From: Candidatus Tariuqbacter arcticus
Lineage (GTDB): Bacteria > Electryoneota > Tariuqbacteria > Tariuqbacterales > Tariuqbacteraceae
DNA: 13,862 bases
Direction: 5' to 3'
NCBI GenBank assembly: GCA_013202315.1
Contig: JABMRZ010000516.1
Coordinates: forward strand, 1-13,862
Shown: piece after piece, positions 6,063-13,385 of the stretch
Numbering within the stretch: the first letter of the stretch is position 1
How the letters are laid out: each line of letters opens with the position of its first letter
Notes under the pieces: generated by a model
The model's database searches: none
Seen by the model: the letters and a program-made list of their open reading frames with translations, nothing else
Told to the model about the DNA's origin: nothing
Position numbers and translations under genes: made by a program

Positions 6063-8903
6063 TCACCCTGCCGCTTTGAATTTCTTCAATTCATCCTTCA
6101 AGTAGCTGCCGGTGTAGGATTTTTTCGATTCCGTAATTTCCTCAGGTGTACCTTGAGCAATGATTAGTCCGCCCTCATCGCCGCCTTCCGGACCCAAGTC
6201 GATGATATGGTCGGCGGTCTTGATTACATCCATATTATGTTCGATAACTAGAACCGTGTTCCCCTTGTCCACCAGGCTGTTCAGCACCCTCAACAACATT
6301 TTAATATCGGCGAAATGCAAACCGGTGGTCGGTTCATCAAGAATATAGAGCGTCCTGCCGGTGGCGACTTTGGACAGTTCGCTGGCAAGTTTCACCCTTT
6401 GCGCTTCGCCGCCGGATAGAGTTGTCGCCTGCTGGCCGAGTTTTATATACCCCAGCCCCACATCGCTCAAAGTCTTCAATTTACGGTGAATTACGGGAAT
6501 ATTGTGCATAAAAACGAGCGCTTCATCCACGGTCATATCCAAGACATCGGCGATCGACCGTCCTTTGAAGAGGATTTCCAGGGTTTCGCGGTTATACCGC
6601 CTGCCTTTACATTCCTCGCAGAGCACATAGACATCGGGCAGGAAGTGCATTTCAATTTTGATAATCCCGTCGCCGTGGCAGGCTTCGCAGCGCCCGCCCT
6701 TGACATTGAAGCTGAAGCGCCCCGGCTTATAGCCGCGCATCTTGGCTTCGGGGAGCTGGGTGAACAGGTCGCGGATGGGAGTGAACACGCCGGTGTAGGT
6801 GGCGGGATTCGAACGCGGAGTTCTGCCGATGGGGCTCTGATCAATGTCGATGACCTTGTCCAGGTATTCCGATCCGTAAAGGAATTTGTGTTCGAGTGGT
6901 CTCAACTTCGATTTGAAAAGCCTTTGCGCCAGCGCGGGGTAAAGGGTTTCGTTCACCAAAGTGCTTTTCCCTGATCCGGATACCCCGGTTACCACGATGA
7001 ACTTTCCCAGCGGAAATTCCACCGTTATATTTTGGAGATTGTTACCCTTTGCGCCCTTCAAGATTAGTTTATTGCCGCTGCCGGAACGGCGGTGAGCGGG
7101 GATGGGTATGACTTCTTCGCCGGCAAGATATTTCCCGGTCAAGGACCCTGAACGCTTAATCGCTTCAGGGGGACCCTGGGCGACCACTTTCCCGCCCTGC
7201 ACTCCGGCTCCGGGACCTAAATCGATGACTTCATCGGCGGATTCAATAGTTTCGCGGTCGTGTTCGACCACGATAACGGTGTTGCCCAGATCCCTGAGCT
7301 TCAACAGGGTTTGAATCAACCGCTTATTGTCCCGAAGGTGGAGTCCTATGGAGGGTTCATCCAGGATATAAAGCACACCTACTAACTGCGAGCCTATCTG
7401 GGTGGCTAAGCGGATGCGCTGAGCTTCTCCGCCGGCGAGGCTTCCGGCTGAACGGTCGAGTGTGAGGTAGTCCAAACCGACATTTCTCAGAAATCTCAGT
7501 CTGGATAACAGTTCCTTCAAGATTTGGCGGGCGATGGTTCTGTCCTTTTCGCTGAGCTTCAAGTCCTCGAAGAATTTCAGCGCTTCTTTCACCGATAAGC
7601 TGGTCAATTTAGTTATGGTCATATCTCCAATCCGCACCGAACGGCTTTCGATGCGCAGTCTTTCGCCCTTGCAGACATCGCAGGGGATGGCGCCCATATA
7701 ATTCTCTATCCATTCCCTAATCTGGGGGGAACCGGTCTGTCTGTAGCGCCTCTGCAGGTTGGGGATTATTCCTTCCCAGGTGCTGTTGAATTCGCCGTAG
7801 AATTTGCCGGAGGTCTGCACCCAGTTGACTTTTATCTTCTTATCGCCTGTGCCGTGCAGTACGACATTCTTCTGTTCTTCAGTCAGTTTACTCCAGGGAG
7901 AATGGAGGGAAAAACCATAGTCTTCTGCGACTTTCTTCACCATACTGAAGAACCATCCATCGCGCCCTTCTCCCAGAGCAGTGACCGCCCCTTCCCAAAT
8001 GGACAAATCGGGGTTGGGAACCATCAAATCGGGGTCGATTTCCAACCTGGTGCCGATTCCATCGCAAGCCGGGCAGGCGCCGAAAGGGCTGTTGAAGGAG
8101 AACATCCTGGGCTGGAGTTCCTCAAAGCTGACCCCGCAATCCGGGCAGGCGAAATGTTCGCTGAACAGCGTTTCCTTCTCGCCTATAACATCGACCAATA
8201 CCATTCCATTCGCAAGTTCCAGGGCGGTTTCCAGCGATTCTGTCAGCCGTCCCCTTATTTCATTGCCGATTACCAGCCTGTCGACCACAATTTCGATATT
8301 GTGCTTCTTGTATTTCGCCAGTTTTATCTCCTCGTCCAGGCTTTCGATTTCGCCGTCCACTCGGACTCGAACATAACCGTTCCGGCGGGCTTGGGCGAAT
8401 ACTTCGCGGTATTCCCCTTTACGACCCCGAACGATGGGCGATAAAATTTGAACGCGGGTCCCTTTTTGAAGTTCCAGGATGGTGTCCGCCATCTGCTGGA
8501 CGGTCTGGCGTTCGATGAGCTTTCCGCATTTATAGCAATATGGTATACCAATGCGGGAATATAATAAACGGAGGTAATCGTAAATTTCGGTAACCGTGCC
8601 CACGGTGGAACGGGGGTTGCGCGGCGAAACTCTCTGTTCTATGGAAATGGCTGGCGACAGCCCTTCGATGTACTCCACATCCGGCTTTTCCATCAACGAC
8701 AGAAACTGGCGGGCGTAAGCCGATAGGGATTCCACATACCGCCGCTGCCCTTCGGCGTAGATAGTGTCGAAGGCAAGGGACGATTTCCCCGATCCGGAAA
8801 GGCCGGTGATGACCACCATCTTGTTGCGGGGGATGGACAGGTCGATATTCTTAAGGTTGTGTTCTTTAGCGCCTTTTATTTTAATATAGCCGGCTTCGGG
8901 CAT
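6063..8903 (-). CDS. uvrA: Excinuclease ABC subunit A
   Basis: 946 residues, full family length. DNA-damage sensor of nucleotide excision repair that loads UvrB. It has two ABC ATPase modules: Walker A at 34-41 (GLSGSGKS) and 640-647 (GVSGSGKS), and Walker B LYILDEP at 511-517 and 852-858. Zinc-binding cysteines are C253/C256/C277/C280 and C739/C742/C762/C765, plus the pairs C123/C126 and C408/C411. The ABC signature is LSGGE in the second module but LAGGE (489-493) in the first, a conservative change. ATG start with CGGA seven nt upstream, a modest ribosome site. A heptamer repeat array begins 26 bases upstream of the start codon, so it probably lies in the leader or promoter. Confidence 0.98.
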   Translation of the reverse strand: MPEAGYIKIKGAKEHNLKNIDLSIPRNKMVVITGLSGSGKSSLAFDTIYAEGQRRYVESLSAYARQFLSLMEKPDVEYIEGLSPAISIEQRVSPRNPRSTVGTVTEIYDYLRLLYSRIGIPYCYKCGKLIERQTVQQMADTILELQKGTRVQILSPIVRGRKGEYREVFAQARRNGYVRVRVDGEIESLDEEIKLAKYKKHNIEIVVDRLVIGNEIRGRLTESLETALELANGMVLVDVIGEKETLFSEHFACPDCGVSFEELQPRMFSFNSPFGACPACDGIGTRLEIDPDLMVPNPDLSIWEGAVTALGEGRDGWFFSMVKKVAEDYGFSLHSPWSKLTEEQKNVVLHGTGDKKIKVNWVQTSGKFYGEFNSTWEGIIPNLQRRYRQTGSPQIREWIENYMGAIPCDVCKGERLRIESRSVRIGDMTITKLTSLSVKEALKFFEDLKLSEKDRTIARQILKELLSRLRFLRNVGLDYLTLDRSAGSLAGGEAQRIRLATQIGSQLVGVLYILDEPSIGLHLRDNKRLIQTLLKLRDLGNTVIVVEHDRETIESADEVIDLGPGAGVQGGKVVAQGPPEAIKRSGSLTGKYLAGEEVIPIPAHRRSGSGNKLILKGAKGNNLQNITVEFPLGKFIVVTGVSGSGKSTLVNETLYPALAQRLFKSKLRPLEHKFLYGSEYLDKVIDIDQSPIGRTPRSNPATYTGVFTPIRDLFTQLPEAKMRGYKPGRFSFNVKGGRCEACHGDGIIKIEMHFLPDVYVLCEECKGRRYNRETLEILFKGRSIADVLDMTVDEALVFMHNIPVIHRKLKTLSDVGLGYIKLGQQATTLSGGEAQRVKLASELSKVATGRTLYILDEPTTGLHFADIKMLLRVLNSLVDKGNTVLVIEHNMDVIKTADHIIDLGPEGGDEGGLIIAQGTPEEITESKKSYTGSYLKDELKKFKAAG

Positions 8904-8928
8904 TTTTTATTCCGTGGGTTGTTAAAAA

Positions 8929-8991
8929 CGGTGAACGGTTGACGGTTGACGGTTGTCGGTGAACGGTGAACGGTGAACGGTTGACGGTAAA
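8929..8991. repeat. Heptamer tandem array 1 (9 units, CGGT core)
   Basis: Nine consecutive 7-bp units on the plus strand: CGGT followed by GAA, TGA, TGA, TGT, GAA, GAA, GAA, TGA, AAA. Identical neighbours occur in runs, as expected from slippage or unit duplication. It fills the space between the uvrA start and the divergent promoter region. A copy-number change would shift spacing by 7 bp without touching a coding frame. Confidence 0.9.
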
Positions 8992-9007
8992 ATGCCTTTC
9001 ACAATAA

Positions 9008-9036
9008 TTGCATCTTTAGTCTTGTTTTATTATATT
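9008..9036 (+). promoter_or_regulatory. Candidate promoter of the beta-barrel protein gene
   Basis: TTGCAT (9008-9013) and TATATT (9031-9036) are spaced by 17 bases. Transcription would begin near 9043, about 29 nt before the start codon. Confidence 0.45.
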
Positions 9037-9059
9037 GATGATATAGCGGAATAAATCAA
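9029..9059 (-). promoter_or_regulatory. Possible divergent promoter of uvrA
   Basis: On the minus strand there is a perfect TATAAT (9029-9034). TTGATT (9054-9059) lies 19 bases upstream, a longer than ideal spacing. It overlaps the plus-strand promoter. If used, the heptamer array would be transcribed as part of the uvrA leader. Confidence 0.3.
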
Positions 9060-9071
9060 ATTGGAATATCG

Positions 9072-9734
9072 ATGAGAAAAATAGTTATTGCGCTGATAAT
9101 TGTCCTGGGTCTCCTCCCCGGCGTATTATTAGCTGAAATCGGCGCCGATTTTTGCTTCAGCCGTTTCGATGAAATAGGTCGTTCGTCTATCGGCATCAAC
9201 GGGATGGCGTTTCCAATGTCACTTACAAAAGGTAAACTATCCCTGGGTTTCGATTTCGGGATTGAATTAATCGAACGGCACCTCGACCATATAACTCCAT
9301 CGGTCATCGATACTGTAACCTGGGATCCAGCTATATACACAGATACATTGGATTATGTCGCCTGGTTCGACAAAGAATATCTCGATTATATGTTCATCCC
9401 CTTCTCCATCCTGCTCCGGTATAATTTTAGGGATCCTGAAAAGTTGAGCTCTATCAGACCGGCGATTTTCCTGGGCATTGGGGGCGTTCTCAATATAGTT
9501 CAAGAGAGCGGACGACAGATTCAAGATTGGTTTTATTCCGGGAGTCCCACATCCTCATTACCTGACATCCGGCGAGCCGTCGATTACGGCGGACAATCCA
9601 TCGCCACCTTCGATTTTTTCATCAAGCCCAAAATTGCGCTCTACTATCAAAGATTCTATGCGAGTTACGAATATCACTTCAATACCCGGTATATGAAGAG
9701 CTCGTTCAGCGTCGGTTATATTTTCAGGCTATGA
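9072..9734 (+). CDS. Signal-peptide protein, probable outer-membrane beta-barrel
   Basis: 220 residues; family not recognised. The N-terminus is a clear Sec signal peptide: MRK, a hydrophobic run IVIALIIVLGLLPGVLL, and likely cleavage after A21 (LLA-E). The mature part is rich in alternating polar and aromatic stretches (for example IGADFCFSRF, SLGFDFGIEL, FSILLRYNF, KIALYYQRFYASYEYHF) and ends in SSFSVGYIFRL. This resembles the last strand of an outer-membrane beta-barrel, although the final residue is Leu rather than Phe. Size suits an 8- to 10-strand barrel. ATG start with GGA six nt upstream. It is a single gene, divergent from uvrA and flanked on both sides by heptamer arrays. Function is unknown; the barrel call is inferred from composition. 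Confidence 0.7.
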   Translation: MRKIVIALIIVLGLLPGVLLAEIGADFCFSRFDEIGRSSIGINGMAFPMSLTKGKLSLGFDFGIELIERHLDHITPSVIDTVTWDPAIYTDTLDYVAWFDKEYLDYMFIPFSILLRYNFRDPEKLSSIRPAIFLGIGGVLNIVQESGRQIQDWFYSGSPTSSLPDIRRAVDYGGQSIATFDFFIKPKIALYYQRFYASYEYHFNTRYMKSSFSVGYIFRL

Positions 9735-9740
9735 TGTTGT

Positions 9741-9817
9741 CAGTAGTCGGTAGTCGGTTTTCGGTTCACGGTTCACGGTTTTCGGTTCACGGTTCACGGT
9801 TCTCGGTTCTCGGTTCT
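9741..9817. repeat. Heptamer tandem array 2 (11 units, CGGT core)
   Basis: Units of exactly 7 bp: CAGTAGT, then CGGT followed by AGT, TTT, TCA, TCA, TTT, TCA, TCA, TCT, TCT, TCT. The block TTT-TCA-TCA is itself duplicated, showing multi-unit duplication. It begins six bases after the beta-barrel gene stop. Its last unit joins an imperfect hairpin, GGTTCTCG with CGAGGAACC (9812-9834), which might slow transcription but lacks a T-run. Confidence 0.9.
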
Positions 9818-9902
9818 CGGCACAGCGAGGAACCTTGAAAATCAACGGACTTAATGAATACTAAATTTGTATTATTGATAAATATATTTTATATTAAGAA
9901 TG

Positions 9903-9948
9903 GTTAAGTGGGTGTCTTCCTTAACTTCAACTTATAATTTGCTATTAT
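9903..9948 (+). promoter_or_regulatory. Candidate promoter and operator of the stressosome operon
   Basis: TTAACT (9921-9926) and TATTAT (9943-9948) are spaced by 16 bases. The upstream stretch 9855-9900 is very AT-rich. A 6-bp inverted repeat, GTTAAG (9903-9908) with CTTAAC (9920-9925), overlaps the -35 element and could be a regulator site. Transcription would begin near 9955, only about 15 nt before the annotated ATG. Confidence 0.35.
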
Positions 9949-9969
9949 AAACTCTCATTTCCTCGCAAT

Positions 9970-10374
9970 ATGGTTAAAAAAAGACCTTCTCTTGCATCAA
10001 GACGAGAATCGGTGATCCAAAGGATTCCTATCCTCAAGATTCGAAATTATCTGATCATTCCCATTCAAATTGACTTGGACGATCTATCAGCGGCTCAATT
10101 GCAGAAGGATATCCTCCAAAAGATCGATAAAACCGGCGCTCAGGGGGTCATCATCGATGTCTCAGTAGTCGAAATGATAGACAGCTACCTCGGTAGAATC
10201 CTGGGTGAAACTGCCAGGATGGCGGCTCTAATGGATGCTAAAGTCGTCCTTTGCGGTATGCAGCCTGCCGTTGCTATTACCTTGGTCGAACTAGGCTTAA
10301 GTCTGGAAGGAGTGCACTCTGCGCTGAATCTCGAAGGCGCAATCACTATGATGGAAAATATCCTGGGAGAGTAG
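9970..10374 (+). CDS. rsbS: Stressosome scaffold protein RsbS (STAS domain)
   Basis: 134 residues. A single STAS domain with the family signature: IPILKIRNYL, IDLDD, the phospho-acceptor segment MIDSYLGR and GMQPAVAITLVELGLSLEGV. S72 corresponds to the Ser phosphorylated by RsbT in Bacillus RsbS. RsbS and RsbR co-assemble into the cytoplasmic stressosome that sequesters RsbT. The start is uncertain. The ATG at 9970 has no visible ribosome site. A GTG at 10012 (codon 15) would give about 120 residues, matching the family N-terminus (IQRIPILK). The gene ends in three consecutive stops, TAG TGA TAA, immediately before the rsbT ATG. It is the first gene of the operon. Confidence 0.93.
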   Translation: MVKKRPSLASRRESVIQRIPILKIRNYLIIPIQIDLDDLSAAQLQKDILQKIDKTGAQGVIIDVSVVEMIDSYLGRILGETARMAALMDAKVVLCGMQPAVAITLVELGLSLEGVHSALNLEGAITMMENILGE

Positions 10375-10380
10375 TGATAA

Positions 10381-10800
10381 ATGCATGAAGAAAGGTATAT
10401 AAACAGCGAAATAATTCCAATCCTCGAAGAACGGGATGTCGTCATCTGCCGGCAAGCATGCAGAGAATGGGCGCGGCGTATAGGATTCAACCTGGTCGAT
10501 CAAACAAGGATCACCACCGCCGCATCTGAACTCGCTCGAAATATTCACGAATACGCCGGCGCCGGTGAAGTCATCATTCAGGAAGTCGAAGATGAAACCC
10601 GAAGAGGAATTAAAATAACTTTTCAAGACCAGGGACCCGGACTCGATGATGTTGAAGAAGCTATGAAAGAAGGTTATACCTCCCATAAAGGTATGGGTAT
10701 GGGCTTGCCCGGCTCCAAAAAACTAATGGACGAATTCTATATCCAATCCGAACCTGAAAAAGGCACTTCAGTCACTATTTATAAATGGCTTCCAATATAA
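10381..10800 (+). CDS. rsbT: Serine/threonine kinase and switch protein RsbT
   Basis: 139 residues, a small GHKL-fold ATPase kinase. The N-box is ASELARNIHEYAG, with E and N for metal and ATP. The G1 box is DQGPGLDD and the G2 lid is GMGMGLPGSKKLMDEF. In the family model RsbT is held by RsbR/RsbS, phosphorylates their STAS domains under stress, and on release activates a partner (RsbU in Bacillus). No RsbU gene is present here, so the partner is probably encoded downstream. ATG start with GGGAGAG nine nt upstream, inside the end of rsbS; six bases separate the genes, so translation is likely coupled. Confidence 0.94.
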   Translation: MHEERYINSEIIPILEERDVVICRQACREWARRIGFNLVDQTRITTAASELARNIHEYAGAGEVIIQEVEDETRRGIKITFQDQGPGLDDVEEAMKEGYTSHKGMGMGLPGSKKLMDEFYIQSEPEKGTSVTIYKWLPI

Positions 10801-10844
10801 ATTCAAGAATTCCACATCTATGATTAAAATATGAGGTTATCTTA

Positions 10845-11816
10845 ATGGTAATCACAAACCAATTGGAAATTATTAAGGAGTTGGCTTCCATAGGAACAGC
10901 GATTATCCGAGAAAGGACTATTAATACTATCTGTCAAATGGTAGCCGAAGCCGTGGTGGATCACACCGCTTTCCAACGCTCTGTCGTCTCTCTGCTGGAA
11001 AAAGACAATACCTTTAACCGTATTGGATTCGGAGGATTGACTCCGGAACAAACTCAAAAACTCAAGAAAATTCCCCGCAGCACCGCGGAAGAAAAAGAAG
11101 CTAACTTGAGAGATGAATTCCTGATCAGTCAATCATACTATATTCCCCACGATAAAACACAATTGGATGGGCTGAAGAGCGAAAGAGAATATGATGAAAC
11201 CGCTGAATGGCATCCCGATGATTTCCTCTTCATCCCACTGTATGATCCCGCGAAGAGAATGATTGGAATGATTTCCGTGGATGACCCGCGGGACGGTAAA
11301 AGACCAACCCCTATAAGTCTCCTGCCTATGGAAATCCTCGCAAACCTCGCCGCTGTCGCCGTCGAGAATATCAACAACCTTAAAAAAATGGAAGATACAC
11401 TGCGAAAACTGCGCGAACAGCAAAAAGTGGTGATGGAACTTTCTACACCGGTCATCGATATCTGGGAAAAGATACTCGTCCTTCCATTGATTGGAACCGT
11501 CGACAGCGTTCGCGCCCAACAGATTATGGAAAATGTCCTCCTGAAAATCAGCGCCACCGAAAGCTCGGTGATAATCATCGATATCACCGGCGTTCCCGTC
11601 ATTGACACTCTGGTCGCCTCCCACCTGATTAAAACCGTTGAAGCGGTGAGACTCATCGGAGCTGAAACTATCATCACCGGAATCAACCCCGAAATCGCAC
11701 AAACACTCGTACATCTGGGCGTTGACCTTAAGGAAATCAACACCAAAGCCAACCTCGCACGAGGAATCGAAACAGCGCTGAAACTTACTAACAGAAAAGT
11801 CGAAGAAATCCAATAA
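10845..11816 (+). CDS. RsbR-type stressosome sensor, GAF plus STAS domains
   Basis: 323 residues. Residues about 5-175 form a GAF-like sensor domain (internal strands DDFLFIPLYD and MIGMISVDD, then a long helix around 160-195). This takes the place of the globin-like domain of Bacillus RsbRA. A linker helix leads to a C-terminal STAS domain (about 198-312) that closely follows the RsbR consensus: LSTPVIDIWEKILVLPLIG, RAQQIMENVL, IDITGVPVIDT and INPEIAQTLVHLGVDL. S221 (VDS) and T255 (IDT) lie 34 residues apart, the same spacing as the two RsbT-phosphorylated Thr residues (171 and 205) of RsbRA. The GAF ligand is unknown. ATG start with GAGG eight nt upstream. It lies after rsbT rather than before rsbS, an unusual order. 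Confidence 0.9.
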   Translation: MVITNQLEIIKELASIGTAIIRERTINTICQMVAEAVVDHTAFQRSVVSLLEKDNTFNRIGFGGLTPEQTQKLKKIPRSTAEEKEANLRDEFLISQSYYIPHDKTQLDGLKSEREYDETAEWHPDDFLFIPLYDPAKRMIGMISVDDPRDGKRPTPISLLPMEILANLAAVAVENINNLKKMEDTLRKLREQQKVVMELSTPVIDIWEKILVLPLIGTVDSVRAQQIMENVLLKISATESSVIIIDITGVPVIDTLVASHLIKTVEAVRLIGAETIITGINPEIAQTLVHLGVDLKEINTKANLARGIETALKLTNRKVEEIQ

Positions 11817-11817
11817 T

Positions 11818-12879
11818 ATGTCACTGTTCGATGAAAAAAAAGCCTTTTCCGGTAACAAAAATGACTTCGATAATCAAGTCGAGAACGGCAATGCTGTCGA
11901 AATCAGCATCGACGATGAATATTCCATCTATCCTATCCTGAAGACCGCCGAAAAATTCTGCAAAGCTGTCGGTCTAAACACGATTCAAAGTAAGGAAACC
12001 GAAATTGCCTTGAAAGAATTGGTTACAAATGTCCTGAAGCACGGCGGTGCGAAAGGGCTGGTTAGATTCAGCCGGCAGAATCAAGGTAATGCAAGCCTTA
12101 TCATTGAAGTCGAAGACTGGGGAAGCGGATTGAAGAACTTCCACCAGGCGCTTGAAGATGGATATACCTCCGGCGGCGGCTTGGGAGGAGGGCTCCCTGC
12201 GGTCAATCGATTGATGGATAGCTTCAAATTGATTTCGCGCACCAACGGCGGAGCGCTCTTTCGTACTGTCAAACACGCCTCGAATAATGTCGAAATCACT
12301 GAAAATGAGTGGCGTTTCAGCGTATATTCCCGCCCGGAAGAATCTGAAAACCTGAATGGCGATGGATACTTCCTGAAACGCAGCGGTAATTCCATTTGCA
12401 TCGCTATTATCGATGGACTTGGACATGGCTCAAAAGCGCATGAAGCTACTCAAAAAGCACTATACTATATCGAACAGTTCCATCAATGGGAAGAGGTCGA
12501 ACTATTTAATCTCCTGCACGAAAAGTTAAACGAAAGCAGGGGAATTGCGATTGGACTGGTTAAAATTCAAGAAGGGACGGATGTAGTCAGATATACCGGG
12601 ATTGGTAACATAACCGGTTTGATTCAAGGTAAAAAAAGCATAGGATTCATCAATTACAGCGGTACTATTGGAGTGAGGGTGCGTAAAATCAGGACCTTGG
12701 AATACAAAGTCAAACCGGATGATTTACTAATCCTTCATTCCGATGGCATCACTACCAATTGGATGAATGAATTTAACAATATTTGGCGCAATAATCTGCA
12801 GAGTTTCACCCAAGAATTGATTTCAAAATACGGGAGAAAAAATGACGATGCTACCATTATTGCAGGATGGCGGAAATGA
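11818..12879 (+). CDS. RsbT/RsbW-like kinase domain fused to RsbX-like PP2C phosphatase
   Basis: 353 residues with two complete modules. Residues about 28-155 are a GHKL anti-sigma-type kinase domain with N-box E67-L-V-T-N71, G1 box D100-W-G-S-G104 and a glycine-rich lid GGGLGGGLPAVNRLMD (119-134). Residues about 165-352 are a SpoIIE/RsbX-type PP2C phosphatase. Its likely metal ligands are in GDG (181-183), IDGLGHG (198-204), SDGI (308-311) and DDATII (343-348). RsbX normally removes phosphate from RsbR and RsbS to reset the stressosome. Joining it to a kinase-like domain puts opposing activities, or an RsbT-mimic tether, on one chain. Start ATG lies one base after the GAF-STAS stop, with only a weak purine stretch before it. 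Whether the kinase half phosphorylates a STAS protein is unknown. Confidence 0.88.
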   Translation: MSLFDEKKAFSGNKNDFDNQVENGNAVEISIDDEYSIYPILKTAEKFCKAVGLNTIQSKETEIALKELVTNVLKHGGAKGLVRFSRQNQGNASLIIEVEDWGSGLKNFHQALEDGYTSGGGLGGGLPAVNRLMDSFKLISRTNGGALFRTVKHASNNVEITENEWRFSVYSRPEESENLNGDGYFLKRSGNSICIAIIDGLGHGSKAHEATQKALYYIEQFHQWEEVELFNLLHEKLNESRGIAIGLVKIQEGTDVVRYTGIGNITGLIQGKKSIGFINYSGTIGVRVRKIRTLEYKVKPDDLLILHSDGITTNWMNEFNNIWRNNLQSFTQELISKYGRKNDDATIIAGWRK

Positions 12880-13385
12880 ACCCTAACCATGAAAATATCA
12901 TTGATTTGAAAGAAAGAATTAAGACTGCCGAAGAAGAAATCGAAAACCTCAGACATGAACTGATGGAAACTAATACCGGCATCATCGCCCTCTATAATGA
13001 GTTGAATGATACCAATGAAAAGTTGAAACAGAAAAATGAGGAACTTCAAAATACCCTTAAAGAACTCCGTGAAACACAAGATAAGTTGATTCAATCCGAA
13101 AAAATGGCGGCGATAGGGAGCATCATTGTCACTTATAATCATCAAATCAATAATCCTCTGATGATAATTCTGGGTAATGTGCAATTCGTTCTTATGACTG
13201 AAAAGAACCTCGATGAAAATTTAAATAAGAGACTCAAAATCGTCGAAAGTGAATGCTGGAGAATTTCAGAAGTTACCAGTAAAATCAAACAATATGAAAA
13301 GCTGATTCCGGTCAAATATCTGAATACTATGTTTGAATTCAATATTTCTGATCGATCGAACAACGAAAATGGAAATAATGAATGA
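12876..13385 (+). CDS. DHp-only histidine kinase-like protein (no ATPase domain)
   Basis: 169 residues from the ATG at 12876 (172 if the ATG at 12867 is used). The first choice makes the classic ATGA overlap with the preceding stop. The N-terminal half is a charged coiled coil (about residues 8-72). It is followed by a HisKA dimerization/phosphoacceptor domain with KMAAIGSIIVTYNHQINNPL, the H-box of the HEINNPL type. The conserved acidic residue after His is replaced by Gln (HQINN); the second N, used for phosphatase activity in this family, is kept. The protein ends about 60 residues after the H-box with no N, G1 or G2 box, so the catalytic ATP-binding domain is absent. It could be a phosphotransfer protein, a response-regulator phosphatase, or a scaffold for an ATPase supplied in trans such as RsbT. 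These roles are inference. Confidence 0.8.
   Translation: MNPNHENIIDLKERIKTAEEEIENLRHELMETNTGIIALYNELNDTNEKLKQKNEELQNTLKELRETQDKLIQSEKMAAIGSIIVTYNHQINNPLMIILGNVQFVLMTEKNLDENLNKRLKIVESECWRISEVTSKIKQYEKLIPVKYLNTMFEFNISDRSNNENGNNE

Noticed and set aside
6486..6974. 162-codon open frame on the plus strand inside uvrA
   Set aside because: Antisense shadow of the intact uvrA gene; the other plus-strand frames at 7854-8444 and 7981-8376 are the same case.
6542..8657. LAGGE signature in the first UvrA ATPase module as a defect
   Set aside because: Only one conservative Ser-to-Ala change, with all Walker motifs and zinc cysteines intact; most likely natural variation.
8929..9817. Heptamer arrays as CRISPR
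   Set aside because: Units are 7 bp with no spacers of 25-40 bp and no cas genes; these are simple tandem repeats.
11133..11858. Long minus-strand frames opposite the GAF-STAS gene
   Set aside because: Two overlapping antisense frames produced by codon bias of the well-matched plus-strand gene; no family features.
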